DNA from: Opisthorchis felineus
Taxonomy: Eukaryota > Platyhelminthes > Trematoda > Opisthorchiida > Opisthorchiidae
DNA: 64,000 bases
Direction: 5' to 3'
Assembly (NCBI GenBank): GCA_004794785.1
Contig: SJOL01001804.1
Span: forward strand, 478,509-542,508
The notes under the pieces were generated by a model. The model was not told the DNA's origin and did no database searches. It was given only the letters and a program-made list of their open reading frames with translations. Of the stretch, positions 22,489-35,651 are shown one piece after another. Within the stretch, counting starts at the first letter, position 1; each line of letters starts with the position of its first letter. A program made the translations under genes and the position numbers.

Positions 22489-25400
22489 CTCAAGACCAGA
22501 GCTTTCAACTGTTTCCTCTCCATTAATTCGATGTCAGTTTATCTCATTTAATCTAAACTATCTAAAATAAGTTCTTAGCCTTCAAGTTATTGTTACTTCG
22601 GACTCCTTACAGAAACTATTCTTGTTGTTCTGTCTATAAAAAACATGTCTCCAATACAGTGGCTCAGTTGTGCCGTGTAGTCCGATACCACTATTTTCTA
22701 GCATGTTTATTGCTTCTTGGTCAAAACCTTCTAACATGATAATATTTTCTGCCGTGTGAAGTCGTTTTGAAAGAACAATGGGAAATTGAGCTGAGTTTAG
22801 CCTTCAGATGGACATTAGCTTGATCATCTAAATCACTCACAAAGTAAGATCACAATCAAAGTATAGTCGTGCACGAGGCCTCCAAATATTGTTGGTCCTC
22901 ATATTTCTTGAGTAGGTGGCGTAAGTTCAAATTCTGGGGGCAGCTGGTTCTCCAAGATGGTGTTTTTTGTTAGCACCAGGCACATTCGAGAACGTTTAGA
23001 GCCTCGAAGTTAAATCCGTGAGACTGTTTTTGTTAACGAGATGAAACTATTCACGAAGGCTGAGAGAAAAGTATCAGTAAGGTTTCACGTAAGTTATTTC
23101 CATTTTGTGAGCCTGGTTTGTCAAACTCATACTAAAAATGAGTGTTCGTCCCTACAGTTTAGACATCCGACATCATGCACGATTGTTACGGCGCATGTGT
23201 GCAATGGAGACCGGACAGCTTGCATGCGCGCGTGTCCAGAGCCGATTAACACGCGCCGTATGTCACATCCAAACGGGTGGGCCAAACCAAGCCGGGGTTC
23301 AGCAGTTCCCACGAGATGGCATGTTCTCGGCCAATAAACCCATTGTTCCCGCCTATTATCACTAATTGCATATTGTCGCTAATCCCCGCTTTGTGTGAAG
23401 AAACAGTGCAAGTGAGGACGACTGACCGGCTGGAGGGCGGGATAATCCGTTCGTAATACCCAGGTAGACGGCCACCAGATAACAACAACGGTTTTGTGTT
23501 GTTTTTCCGCCGATTATTTATGCTCTCACGTACGTCGCCACGAATCAATCGTGTGTCGTCTCCCAATATTCTTTGTCACCAGTAAAAACCACTCTGACAC
23601 TTTCACAGAGAATGTACGACGCACCTTGTTTGTTTCTCACTCCAAGCTACCATGTAGTCCGCCAGCCGAGGGGAACACGAAAAACCTCTGACTTGAGTAG
23701 ATCGCAACTAACTTTCAACCAAACCAGGTTTATTGACCCTTCATCCGTCATTATTCAACACGCTTCTTGCATTGTGAGCGTTCATTCTCGCATGTACCGG
23801 CTGCACTGAGGTTCTAGCTGCCACATCTTTGACCACGGAGAATGTTGAGAAACGCTGGGAGCCATGCATTGAATCCGATCTCCGTTTTTTTTGGCGTACA
23901 AAGCAAGTAGTGTTAACAAACTGATTACCAGAGTAAGTTAAGAACACCTTGTTCAAAACCATTGAACTAGACCGATAACATGCAAATCTGCACGTCGGGG
24001 AAAAGTCTCCTGGATTTCAAGCACAAAAGCTAGACAGCGGAACATTCAAGCTCAGCATTCACGAGGGCAACTTGTTTGTCAGTTTGTCTGATTCAGGCAC
24101 TCGCAGCTTCCTACAAATAACTAATAGCTTTCCATGAGGACTTTTTCAACAACTAAGGGTACCACAACGTTTCGCAATGAATCAGGATGTTTTAATTGCG
24201 GAAGTAACAAGTGGTAATATACCTAAAAGACGATGTCATTAAAGAATTAATCTTGTGAGGATGCCGTGTATTTTTCGACGAACTTTCCAATCCACTTCCA
24301 CTGCGTGGATATGCATTTTGATTCAAGAGTCATTGGATGGATCTGCAGTTCACTGGACGACCGAAGACTCCGTGTCACAGTAAGCCACAATCTAGTGAAA
24401 TACTTGTTTCGCGAGTATATACCAGTTAATCATTTTTGCTGATAAGCCACTGGTAGTCAAACGGTGTAGTCTTCACCTGCTAGCCAGGAGGTGGTGGTTT
24501 CGAACCTCCTTTGAAGCTCTTGAGATGCGCAATGTTAGGCAGTCCATATAAGAATGAAACAGACGTACAAAGCTTTTTGGCGTAGAATGACCGTATTTAC
24601 AGCACATATCGATCGACGTTTCGAAATCTCGCCATACGGTCAACAGTGTAAACGATTATATTTGTTGCATTATACCGTTCCGTAACGTTGGAGGTCTTAC
24701 AGCTCCTCATATCTGCCTCAGCTTTACCACCAGTGTGGAAGTCCAGCCCGCCGCTAAGAAAAGCGAAAGAGATGGGCTATCTTGCCTGAATCAGTTTAGA
24801 TCTCTAGTTTGAGTTAGCAACCCAAAAACCAATGATCCGATGTAATCTCTGAACCAAATAAGTCTTATGATTCTAGTATCCGCCGTATTTTCATCCCTCA
24901 TAATACCCTCGGTGGTCAGTCCTATTAAAGTGGTCACATCGAGTCAGCTACACCATATCCTTCGCATGATCACTCATCATGTACTAGCAAGAGTTGGAAA
25001 CTCGTTCGTCTTTCAAAATGGAAAAAACGGATGCTTGACAAGACTGGGCAGTAATAGACCATTAATGAAGCCCTCACAACCATGATTCTGACGCCCGTTG
25101 TGACATTTGAACCTGTTACCAAGTATGTTGTCCCCAGTGAGTGGGAACAATATTCACACAAACAAATTATATCGTGTTCGAAATAATCAAAACATTAGTG
25201 TGTGACTAATTTTTTTTTTCATTTTCGCCAAGCCATTCAACAGTGACCTCGCTCGAATACTCGACTAACCAGATGAACTTGGCTGATGGCTGGTACGTGC
25301 TTCGAAGCGTCCCATACCCTGGGTGGTTGAATAATTCCAAGAGTCATACCCACTCCTCGGTTGTCTTGATGCACTCCAAGTCAGAGAATATGAATGTTAA

Positions 25401-26617
25401 AAATGCCCAAGGCTGTGTGAGTCTGACAAGAAGGAAACATAGCCTACTCAGAGTTGACGAACACAGCAGGTAGTTGCAGGTTGTGTGTTAGCTTTAGAGA
25501 TTTCGCCTTTTCCATCTGAAACGAATTTCGCGACCGTATCATTGCATTCATTGTGCAGTATTTCTGTTCCTCACGGTGAACGCTCCAAGTTGGGACACCT
25601 CATTGGCGGGACAGTTTTGATTGCGCAGAATTTTTCTTCCGATTAGCCCTCCCCCTTAATCATTTCGTCAAAACTTTTCAAAACACAACTCCTTTGGGAC
25701 CATGCCGTTTTATGATAACATGCGATTCTCGCGAAACCTGCCTCAGTGTACTTGATACACTACGAACCGAGTTCGTCTATCGATTTATTAGAAGATGGAC
25801 TATTTATCCCACTCCATTTCCTTGTAATAGACCTCAGGTTCTTTATACTTATGTTTTCTTTCTGATGTGACAAGGAATCTAACCTCGTTCGTTTTTGCTT
25901 ATCACTGCCTCCGCAAATTACAGTTTATTGAGCCTGTCTGAGAATCAAAGCCACAAGCATCATCTTCGGGAACTACCTGGTAAAAAACGTGTCAGATTTT
26001 CAAACTGTACCATGAGTCAATAGCACTAACTTTATCGTCGGATACAGGCTCTTGAGATGGGTTCTCGGTTCGAAATGCACTTCTTGCTGTTCGATTAGTT
26101 TTGGCAACTTCTCAGCCCTCCTGACGTTTGTTGGTACTGTGATGAGATGTAGGCGGAGCCATGTGATAATAGCAATTTGTGGCATGGGGCAGTTTGGTCT
26201 TGTTTGCAGTCTACATAGCTGGCGGCATCGTGGCCAATCACAATGACATTTTCACAGCCCTGAACAGGGCGATGAACGTGGATACTTTCCTACGAAATAG
26301 CTTCTTAGCCGGTAGGTGTTGACACATTTTAGGAAGCAAATTCGATCACCCGCATGAAACAAACATCTCTAGGCTCTGCATTCAGCTAGATTACTCCACT
26401 GACTCGTCAACCTTTGACGGTATCACGTGTGTACCTGATCTTTAGGTTACTGTTACCAGAGTTATGACATCGATGTGCAGTGGAATGGGGGGTCGAGTAA
26501 GATAGTTACTGTAAAGTACAGCAGAATTCGGTGCTTATTAAAAAGTCACACTGATGCGTGGATCTCTCAGTGTGCCAGGACATCCTCTGTCTTAATTACT
26601 TTCCCTTGACTTTCCAG
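22489..26617. other. Non-coding stretch with a CpG-rich island and a tRNA-like head
   Basis: Bases 23140-23310 are markedly GC- and CpG-rich and open in several frames on both strands, which suggests a repeat copy or a former exon; no family was recognised. Bases 24450-24512 on plus form a degenerate tRNA-like unit (GTAGTCAAACGGTGTAG as A-box, GGTTTCGAACC as B-box) with poor acceptor pairing. The rest holds only short frames. Confidence 0.35.
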
Positions 26618-26707
26618 ACACTTCCTTCAACAATCCCGGATGTGATGTTCGGACTGAGCTTGACCTCAGCTTACGGTCGTGCCCGCTCCTTATTCAATGG
26701 ATTATCA
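26618..26707 (+). CDS. Candidate internal exon, 90 bp, phase 0-0
   Basis: A pyrimidine-rich acceptor (CCCTTGACTTTCCAG) precedes and a good donor (TCA|GTGAGTAG) follows. The 30-codon frame (TLPSTIPDVMFGLSLTSAYG onward) is open with no stop. The family is not recognised. Splice-flanked open segments of this size are expected several times by chance in 64 kb, so support is limited. Confidence 0.3.
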
Positions 26708-27889
26708 GTGAGTAGTACCCGGTTCGGGGACGTGATTTTGCCTGCTGATATCATAGTTCTCCCTGAGTGCTAGGGATCTAAGGAAAATCTGCAGAGTGCT
26801 GGAATGAATGATCTTAAATCTCCTTACGTTTGAAATTTTTCCCTTGAGGGGAGGCTTTCCCTTACGGTCTTAAGTGTTACCGTATCCAGCGGAATAAGAT
26901 TTAGCCGATTCATCCGCCAGTACAAAAGCCACACCGTTGAAGATATAACATATAAACTGTATTAAGTAAGCTATGGAAAATTCGGAAATGCGTGTATCCG
27001 TAAATACTTTGTGGACAGGCTAGGTAAACGGGTATATGGTGTAGAATGCACCCCCAACGTCCACTTAGCCTAAGTGGTACTGTAAACCGGGCGACTGAGT
27101 ACTATCAAGAAATGTGTTTGCAGTGCATCACTTTGAATGACAGGAGGGTATACAAACTGCCTCCAACAAAAGGCACCTCAGTGTGGTCCATTATATATAG
27201 ATGCAAGATGCTTTGCAATCCAGAAGTAGACTTCTGATGGTAGTAAAAAGGCATTTCCCTCCAGACTCAACTATTGACAAAGTAGTACAGAATGTCCCTC
27301 CAGCATGCGGAATCCTCTTAACAAGTTCCTTCCTATTGGGCGGAAGGAGGTGCATTGAGAAATACTACGTTGATTGATGCAACATGCCTATTCATACCAA
27401 TAAAAACAACTTCAGAATAGTAGACTTTTTCTAACAAATTTCATTTTCAGCCCTTATGCCTGTGGAACACTGAGTAATTAGGCACAATCCAAACTTAGGC
27501 TGACGTGAGTATTTACGTCAACTCGATACGTCCTTTCACTTATGAACAATGCTACTCCTCATGCATTGTCCCCTCCGCTCACCCATCAATTTGTCCAAAG
27601 AGATCAGGAATGTCCCTTGTTAATGCTATACTTAAGGAAGGTTGTCCTGACTAGGTTTCAGAGACTACTGATTTAATGGAATATCACCTGGGGCGCTATT
27701 CAAAATGAACAGCATCGGTCCTCTCAGATTGTAGCGCGCATTGGACATCCCTTACATGCAAAACACCTATGATCATCTAGGATTCAGTACTGCCCAGTAT
27801 TTTGTCGTTGAAAGGTGAAAGGGACCTACATTGACGCGAATGCGTACTTTGACCTGCTTTTGGATTGTGTCCAATTATTCAACGTTCAG
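26708..27889. other. Non-coding stretch
   Basis: One short frame (27046-27237, plus) has acceptable composition but no motif. Nothing else is recognised. Confidence 0.35.
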
Positions 27890-28033
<144 letters not shown>

Positions 28034-28109
28034 TAAGAACAATTAATCCATTACACGGAAGTGTGGTGAATCGGCTGTGAATTTCAGGTGCGTAGGTTTG
28101 ACAGAGAGC

Positions 28110-28172
28110 GAGTGTCTTCAGTTGTTCAGCCGGTAGAAGTGGGAGATTGGCGGCTCGGGTTCGCCCCCAGAT
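28110..28172 (+). repeat. Degenerate tRNA-like SINE head
   Basis: TTCAGCCGGTAGAAGTGGGA resembles an A-box region and CGGGTTCGCCCCC a B-box, at plausible spacing. Stem pairing is poor and no anticodon can be assigned. Confidence 0.35.
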
Positions 28173-31100
28173 ATTTTATTTTGCTTCACTCTTTCTGTAC
28201 TTTGAACTTCTTTCATTATTACTTAAAAACTCATCTTTGGTCGTCTCGCATGTAATGTAATAGAATTAATTTCAACTGGTTATCGTTGAGAGGTCGTTTT
28301 TATCAACCAACGCGACTGTTTATAGTGATGTGATATGAATATAACTATCTCTAAAATGCCTTAGTGCGTTTATTGCCCTTTTTACGCAACTATGGAGTTC
28401 TACAGGAGTTCTGGTTCGAAAATCTGCTGAAATAAAATTTGCCCCCTTAGACTAGCACACGTTTGTTAAATCAGTGGATACGATAACTGTTACCTCTCTA
28501 TAGTATGTAAATACTATCCAGGCAAGAATGGCTCAGTTCGAAAGGACGACCTTCCAACACAGAAGACATGTAAAAATCAATCATTTTTCAATGGAATTAT
28601 TACATAATTATTATTACAGAGCTGTGCACTGATGGGAATTTGATGCATCACTAGGAATAGTTACAGATGTTGACTAAACGTGATCCATATTACTTTTACG
28701 CAGTCCACCCAGGTTCAGACGTACTTTGAGGATATTCAGAATGACAGTCACGTGCGCCTCACCCGCACGTCAAATGATCGGAGTTCAAGTTACAGTTACA
28801 GCTTGGAGATGCACTGCGGACAATCTCCATTAACCATGAAGCTCTGATCCAGTGGACCTTGGTCAATACAGGCTAACCAGAAATGCCGCAGCAAGATATG
28901 GGAATTATCCAAACAAAAGTGACCTGCATTAAGCCTTAATGAATAAGTTTGTGGTAACTAATTTTCTCTAAAGCACTTCCCTGCTATTCGACTGATCAAG
29001 TATGCGCCAAGGGTCTGAACTAAACAATTCAACCACCCACATAATTTGTACAGCCGTCAGTGCTGTCTTCACGAAGCACCACCTGTCTGAGTGTATCTCA
29101 GCCCATCACTGCCTCGTCCTATTCGAGTGGAGAATCCCGTTGGTCACGGTGTGCCGCACGCAACGGCAAAAGCAATCACTTCTCCCCATTCATCATCAAA
29201 GAAGAACAAACACGATGTAGGCTGGAAAATGAGGTGATTAAGTCACTGACGAATGCTTCTAATCAACATTGCTCCCAAACACCGGCTATTATCCCTTCCC
29301 AATGCTTGGAAAACTGTTGTCCTCTAAGGCGGGGCAGAAACGGAAGTGACGCTCATCTTCACTCATTTCTGTCCGTATCACCGAGTTGTTCGTCCACCCT
29401 TGTGTCCATTCCCACCCACAGTGTGCTCTACTCTAAACACACTCACGCACACAGCTCCGTCAGGAAATAAGGCGCTCAGCTAAGCAACTCCGTTCGTGTG
29501 GAGGATAAGTTAAACACTCATCGTCATACAAGAAATCAACCAGTTTGTCCGCTTCAGGTCTGTAATTACCAAACAAAGTAGGGAAAAACGGTAGTGTTAC
29601 GTGACCAGAACTGACGGGATTGAACAAGGTGTTCAACTAAGAGTTTCGAAAGCAAATGGAGTATGGGTGAGGTATGTTTTAATACGATATTTGCGTTCGA
29701 TAAGTTTGAATGGCACTCTTTTTTATCAAGTTGAACAAAAACACCACCAGTTCCGTAGAAATCAGTATTATAGTACGATCACTAAATAATACTGACCCTT
29801 TTATGCTTCGTGATGAGACCGAATTTTCACCAAAAAAAGGTTTTAAGGTATTTGTTTTGAAAGTAGGCCAGTATGAATTAGCGAAGTCAATTTTTTCGAT
29901 GGACCTTCCCCAAACTAGTGGATCAAAGGTTTGTATACAAACAACTTGACTACATTTCGACTTAATCTGTTCCCCCCTACTACCTACATCTTGTTATTAC
30001 TTTTAAATTCGGTGCTACAGGTTAATTCGAATGTCAAATGCCCCCCCTTACCCCCAGGGAAAATTGTGGATAAATAGTAAAACTTTCGCATAACAAATTT
30101 CGTTTTCGGTCTGCTTGACTGATAATGGAATAAGTGTATTCATCTGTTTATTCCAGTTGTCCCTGCATCCCAAAGAGCACCCCCTCCCCAAACACACACT
30201 TCGCGCCGTTACATCCAGTTTCCCGGTCTCTTGTCATGATTCTCACTTGGGGCGATTCCCGTGGAAATAAGCAATCCCATTTTCATCGTTCCTCCACATA
30301 ATGCGATTATGCTGAGATTGGTGTGAACGTGTGCAACAGGGTGTAAGAAATTATCTATTTTCTCCACGTGGCATCGCCGCAATGTCATTCCCCCCCCTTG
30401 CACATCAGATTTTATACGGTGACCATTGTACACATGAATAACTTTGGGTATTCGCACGACCTGACTCTAACGAGAAACACGCGGCCCGAATCCGCTCGCT
30501 TCAATCGAGCATATTCAAGGGTGTTCGAATGAACAAAACCTAGCTCAAAGCGTGTTCCGGTCAAATTTAGGACAAAGCTGTTGAGAATGGATTGGATCTT
30601 AATTTGATACAATTGGATCAAAATGGCTCAAATCTTTTACTTTCTACAATGTAGGAGTTAGACAGCTTTAAGCGGTAAATTATGATTCCCAATGCAAAAA
30701 TAGTATTCTAAATTCGACAGGCTGTTTTGATGAGGATATGGTAGTTTATCAAACAGAGCCTATTTCGTAAGTTGCGTTACTATTGGTTTCCCTTCAGTGT
30801 TCAAACACGTCAGGAGGATTCTTAAGTGAAAGTAGCATTCACGGAGAACGGTCAGAGTAGGCCCTTCCGGGTTGGATTTCACAGATACTCCTCTTCCGGA
30901 AACTGGCGAGGTAAACCTTACTTCTGAATAAACTTGCAATAAAGTTCTGGCAAAACGGTGTGTAGTTCGGACGGGGCCTGACTACTGTGGCCAAAGCAGC
31001 TCTTGGGATTGGTAGAGAACAACCAGATACTGTCTGCAAACTTGAAATTCACCCTGCATCGGCAAACATAGCTTCATCGTATTCTTCAAGCGCCTGTGTC

Positions 31101-33539
31101 TGTTTGAACATATTCATCAAATCAGTTGTGAATAGCTTTAAAAGATGCCAAAAAATAGTGTCTTATTACAAAGTCTAATCGAGCTACTAAGACTATTCTC
31201 AAACTTAGGATAAAAATTTTATGCTGGTTTTATTTCGCAAATTTCGCGGCTAACTGACTGAGTGGCAAGCATTTGGTGATTAGTATTCACTAATCGCTCA
31301 AAATCTGTACGAATAATTCGATCACATTAGAACTGGAATAGATTCAATGTGGCCTTCTTGTTCGAAACTTCCCATGAAGTCTTGGAAATGTTGTGTATCC
31401 CGAGTTAAAGTTGAATCCAAGTCATCAGTGGCGGATTTCCACATGAAAGTTACAACAAATTTTAAAAGCTCAAAGAAACTCGGAAATGTGTATCTAAAAA
31501 AGTATTGAGTTTGAACTAGATTCCATGCTAGTAAATGCGTATTAGATCTAAGCCCAACAGGCCCATAAGGATGGCATCTCCATGATTCATGCCTTTACGA
31601 CAAGATCGAGGTCTTGAACGAAGTCATTTGCGCTACATCGGAATTTTTATAGACACAGTATCTGTAGCTTAAAAGTGCGACAGTGCTCCTTAAGGGAATG
31701 GGGAGAATCATGAGGATGGTGTCGCCAAGTTTTGCTATGTTGACCTGTGAAGGGTTTCAATGAGGAAAGTAAGGGATATATTACCGGAGGTGGAGCGCGT
31801 CAGATGAAAAGAAAGTCAGCTTTCAGAAGTCCGCGAGAAACGGTTTGGGAATAAAATAGTCTGAGTGAAGTAGCAGCGGGAATGAGATATTTGACTGCAG
31901 AAATGGAAATTCACGTAGCGGTAAACTGCCTGACTGAAAACATCAGTCATCGGATTTTTAAATATATCCTCTAGATGACGATGCCGAGACTGATCCTAGG
32001 ATAGCCTGTCCCGGAGATATTTAGTGCGCTAACGGACAATCGCTGATGATGGCTGGGGGGTGTGGGTGTTGAGAATCATGTGTATTTCGGTCACACCTCA
32101 CAGTAAACAGTCTCGGCTCACTTGATTAGATGCGCAAATGGGGGAAGTGCCTTGAAACAAGGGCCAGGCTGTAGGACTATCTCGTTTAAACAGCCTAGAA
32201 TTAGCATCCGGAGAACGAGCCTTACCAACTGCAATATTGTCGGCATATTTTTTATTGCGATGCGTGGTTCATCAAGATGTAAACTGCGCAAACTGTTAAA
32301 AATGGTGTAAACTGTAGAAAGGAAAGGTGACAGGTACTCATTCGTTCTTTTGTCACCAATTTAACATACAGCCCGTGGCTGGTAAAATAGTCCTGTAAGA
32401 GTCAGTCCGTACACGTCCGCCCAAACAAGCCTCTTTAAGTAGCAAATCCCGACCAAATCAATCACCGCTAAAGTCCGCGAAACGAATACGAAGAAATTTG
32501 CTTCTGTTCCCATTTTTATCAAAAGTTGGCGCGTTAGACAATCGCCTGCGTCCGTGTTTGATGCCACTGCCTTGTGATCAAAATGACACATATAGTTAGA
32601 AGTGCCCAGTGATTTTTGCTCGATACTAGGCAATAACCGCTCCAGCAATTAAGCAAGACCTAGATGCACTAAATATGATTATATTCGAAGGAATCACAGG
32701 GAGCAAGATAGTTTCGTATTGATGTAGTCTCATTCAGCGGTGTGTGATTCATCAAGTACACAATTAAAGAGATGCCAGATGGAAACTTCAAATCCCGTAT
32801 CACAGAGCCTTAGAACCAAAAAGGGTACACCCTCAAGTCTATTAACTTTATCTCCAAATAGATGTTTTACTTATTTGTATAAATAGGCTATGGTAACTTG
32901 CGTATCTCCCTAACCACTGGCATTACTGACTCAAGAGAAGTTCGCAGAGTTTGATCGCAAGGTAAGTCCTCATAAAGAGCATCTAGTCTACAAATTCCGG
33001 TCTTAATAGTGTTTAAATACTGCTTCGTCATTGTCCTGTCCCATTATTGTATGTCACTTTTTTAAAGTAACTGATTTTCCTGGACGTGATTGATGTGAAA
33101 CAATCTGGGCTGATATAGGGGGTTTCTGCAGGGCAGCATCACCGTCAAAGCCATTAAAGTCTGTAACAGACGGAGACAATTCAAGTTATCCGAATTTCCA
33201 TTTTGCTTTTGAATAAGACGTTTCACGATGCAAGTCGTGAGCCGCCTCGAGTTAACTTTTTGTATACTACAAGGATAATTCCAATCATGCAGTGATCAGA
33301 AGTCGGTAAAGATACTTTACGCCAACTAGTGCACATTACGATGTAATTCATCCACAAGTAGTCTCCAAGATGAAATTAAGCGTGATCAGTCCATTTTGCA
33401 ACCTGATTTTAACGTATGCTTCGGTATGGAATATATCTGCTTCGTATCGTTTTCCGATCCTTGTAAAGCCACACATATCTGCTGTGTGCTGTTTCACTGA
33501 TGACTTCGGTCCTGTTGCTTGAGGTATTACGAACAATAA
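28173..33539. other. Mostly non-coding stretch with a Ser-rich open frame
   Basis: The plus frame at 29060-29470 (136 codons) is Ser/Thr-rich and begins just after an acceptor-like GCCGTCAG. Its downstream half becomes low-complexity, and no domain is recognised. Frames at 29710-29949 (plus), 32361-32648 and 30839-31039 (minus) are similar in quality. None is supported beyond being open. Confidence 0.25.
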
Positions 33540-33809
33540 GTTGGTAAACAGGAGTACTCCGTCTTCATTACAAACTCGGAAAAGCTATGTGGATTCAGTC
33601 TTGTTCGAGACGTGGTGTTTTTCACAGCCACATGGTTACATTGGAGAGGAATGCTAGTAGATAGGGACAATACTGCACAGAAAACCACAAGGACAAGGCC
33701 AGAGAAAGTGTCCCGCTTCGGAGTTTGGGAGTCAGTTCCAAGTCTTATGGACTCTTCAGTGATAAACACACAAGGTATCGCAGGTACCTATACTTGCAGC
33801 TCCATTTAG
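33540..33809 (+). CDS. Possible immunoglobulin-like exon
   Basis: An open frame after TAA at 33537-33539 runs 89 codons to TAG. It contains a Cys (EKLCGF), a Trp 21 residues later (TATWLHWRG) and near its end IAGTYTCSSI, which resembles the DxGxYxC strand-F motif of Ig domains. The Cys-Trp-YxC order and roughly 70-residue spacing are right for an I-set or V-set domain, but the Asp of the motif is missing. Possible acceptors are AATAAG or AAACAG at the start. No partner exon was identified. An overlapping minus frame (33527-33769) with a hydrophobic stretch is an alternative. Confidence 0.25.
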   Translation, partial: VGKQEYSVFITNSEKLCGFSLVRDVVFFTATWLHWRGMLVDRDNTAQKTTRTRPEKVSRFGVWESVPSLMDSSVINTQGIAGTYTCSSI

Positions 33810-35533
33810 GTTTTGCTGTAGTGAGTGAAGAAAGGCGAGTGACCCGGTCAAAACTTCAAAGTTGAAAGGAAAATGAAATGCTACAGAAGAGGATCAGAAA
33901 ATCCTCATTTGCACGTTTTCAGCGCCCCCGGTAATATATGGCATCCTTTCCTTATGGCTCTCACCATTTCAGCACAACCGATACCTATCCACAATCCGCT
34001 CAATCCACAAAATATAGGTAGCAGTCAAAAACAAATAAGCAACAGAGAAACGCATTCCACCAGGAATGCAACTTGCCGTTCACAAAAGATTAAATTTTGC
34101 CTACAGTAGAGAGCTACGATGTGAATTCCAACCAAAAAAAACTGCACAGTTTATACAACACTGAAATGTTGAACAACTATTTCACACCATGTCCTTCGTT
34201 GACTAGGAGAGACAGTAAAGTATCGGGACGGAAAACCTCCGATTCAAGTTGTTTTTTTCGGCCGCTAGTGTTTAGAAACAGAATATGTTGGCAATCAGAA
34301 ATGCTTTCAGTCTTAAAAAGTTGGTCATCCAATGAGATCTACAACTTATCTGCAGTGAAAGTTGAGGCAGGTGCAAACTCACAAATGGTTTTGGGTGTTC
34401 TGTGGTTCTGAGAGAATGCCTCACTTATACCTCGAAATCTTCGTGCCTACCACCTCAACATCTAGGATTTTGTGCTATTAATCGAAATGACTGATCAATG
34501 AAATCCCTGATATTCACGATCGTACCATGTGATTTCGTTCGCAAGAATTGACTCCAATTAATTGATACCTCTTTGATAACGCTTCATTGGTCCTTTTAAA
34601 GTTCATCAACTGGGCAAAATCTCCGAATTTTCTTGAAGTATCTCCCTTAATTGAAGAAGAATACTCCCGCAGTTCGGATACCTGCTCAACTTACCAATAA
34701 GGCGGTCTTTACGTACTACATAAAGCGACAAATTCATTCGAGTCTCAAGTCAATGCTATCTTTGTTGTCAAATACCGGGTATCCGGTGGGTTAATAAGCA
34801 GTCTACTTGCCTCTAGCTCCGAAAAATCCACACCATTTAATAGGCGCCGAGTCTTCTCCAAGCAGGTACAGGAAAGTTTTCTTTTCGACTAACTCATACT
34901 GCCCTAGGTTGTTAACACGGCACCTGCGGGCCATTGAAAGATGATTAGTTCTAGAAAAATGAAGGCAAATTTTCATGAATTATCGAAAAAAATATTACGT
35001 AAAGTCTGTCTCGTAAACAGCTTGGGTAAACGACGCTTCTACCTCCCCGAAGTCTTGATGTCAAAAAGCTGAATACTCCCCGCTTAGAGACTCAGTGTCT
35101 ACAGTCTTTTCTAGGTACAATGTACGCTAATCTATCCGTTAATAACTCGTCTGTAATTGCCCAAGGCGACCAGAAGGGATGAAAAATTCAGCTTAACCAT
35201 GGTTGCTGCCCCATACTCAACTTGACCACAGATGTTTTTGTCAAATGATCGCCTCCCAGAGATATTGAGTACACAGCAACTATCGTCTTTGCCATTTTCT
35301 GCCCTTCTGGAGGCACACACGCACTCGAACGCTTGTTCCTCCCTACAGTTCAATGGCTAGTGAAAGAAGGTTGAATTAGCATGAGACTCCTGGTTTTCTT
35401 ATTGCAAGCGACACAGTTATTTCTGAAAAGAATAAGTTGGAGGGCATCGAAACAAAATAAGTTTGGCGTGACATTTACCGAGCGAGGTGCCAGCTCGATA
35501 CACGTTCCCCACTCATGTCTTCCTTCTACTTAG
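33810..35533. other. Stretch with unassigned open frames
   Basis: Plus frames 33873-34109 and 34097-34411 and minus frame 35132-35353 (Cys-containing, following an acceptor-like AACTGTAG) are open but carry no motif I recognise. Confidence 0.25.
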
Positions 35534-35651
35534 ACTTCCCTGTGAAACCAAGGCTGGAAACAGACCCCAGTTTGAAGAGCCACTCTCTGTGGAGATCGAT
35601 TTTTGGCAGTGCGCACGCACATTTTTTCTCCAGCATGTTGTGGTCATACAG
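35534..35651 (+). CDS. Candidate internal exon, 118 bp
   Basis: An excellent acceptor (CTTCCTTCTACTTAG) and an excellent donor (CAG|GTGAGTTG) bracket a 39-codon open frame. It includes EEPLSVEIDFWQCAR. The EIDFW core faintly recalls the PLxEIxFWxxR segment in the tail of dynein heavy chains, but one motif with an extra residue is not enough to name it. No adjoining exon was found within 2 kb. Confidence 0.35.

Noticed and set aside
35534..35651. Naming this exon as dynein heavy chain
   Set aside because: Only EIDFW and nearby residues match, with an extra residue in the motif and no adjoining dynein exon found.
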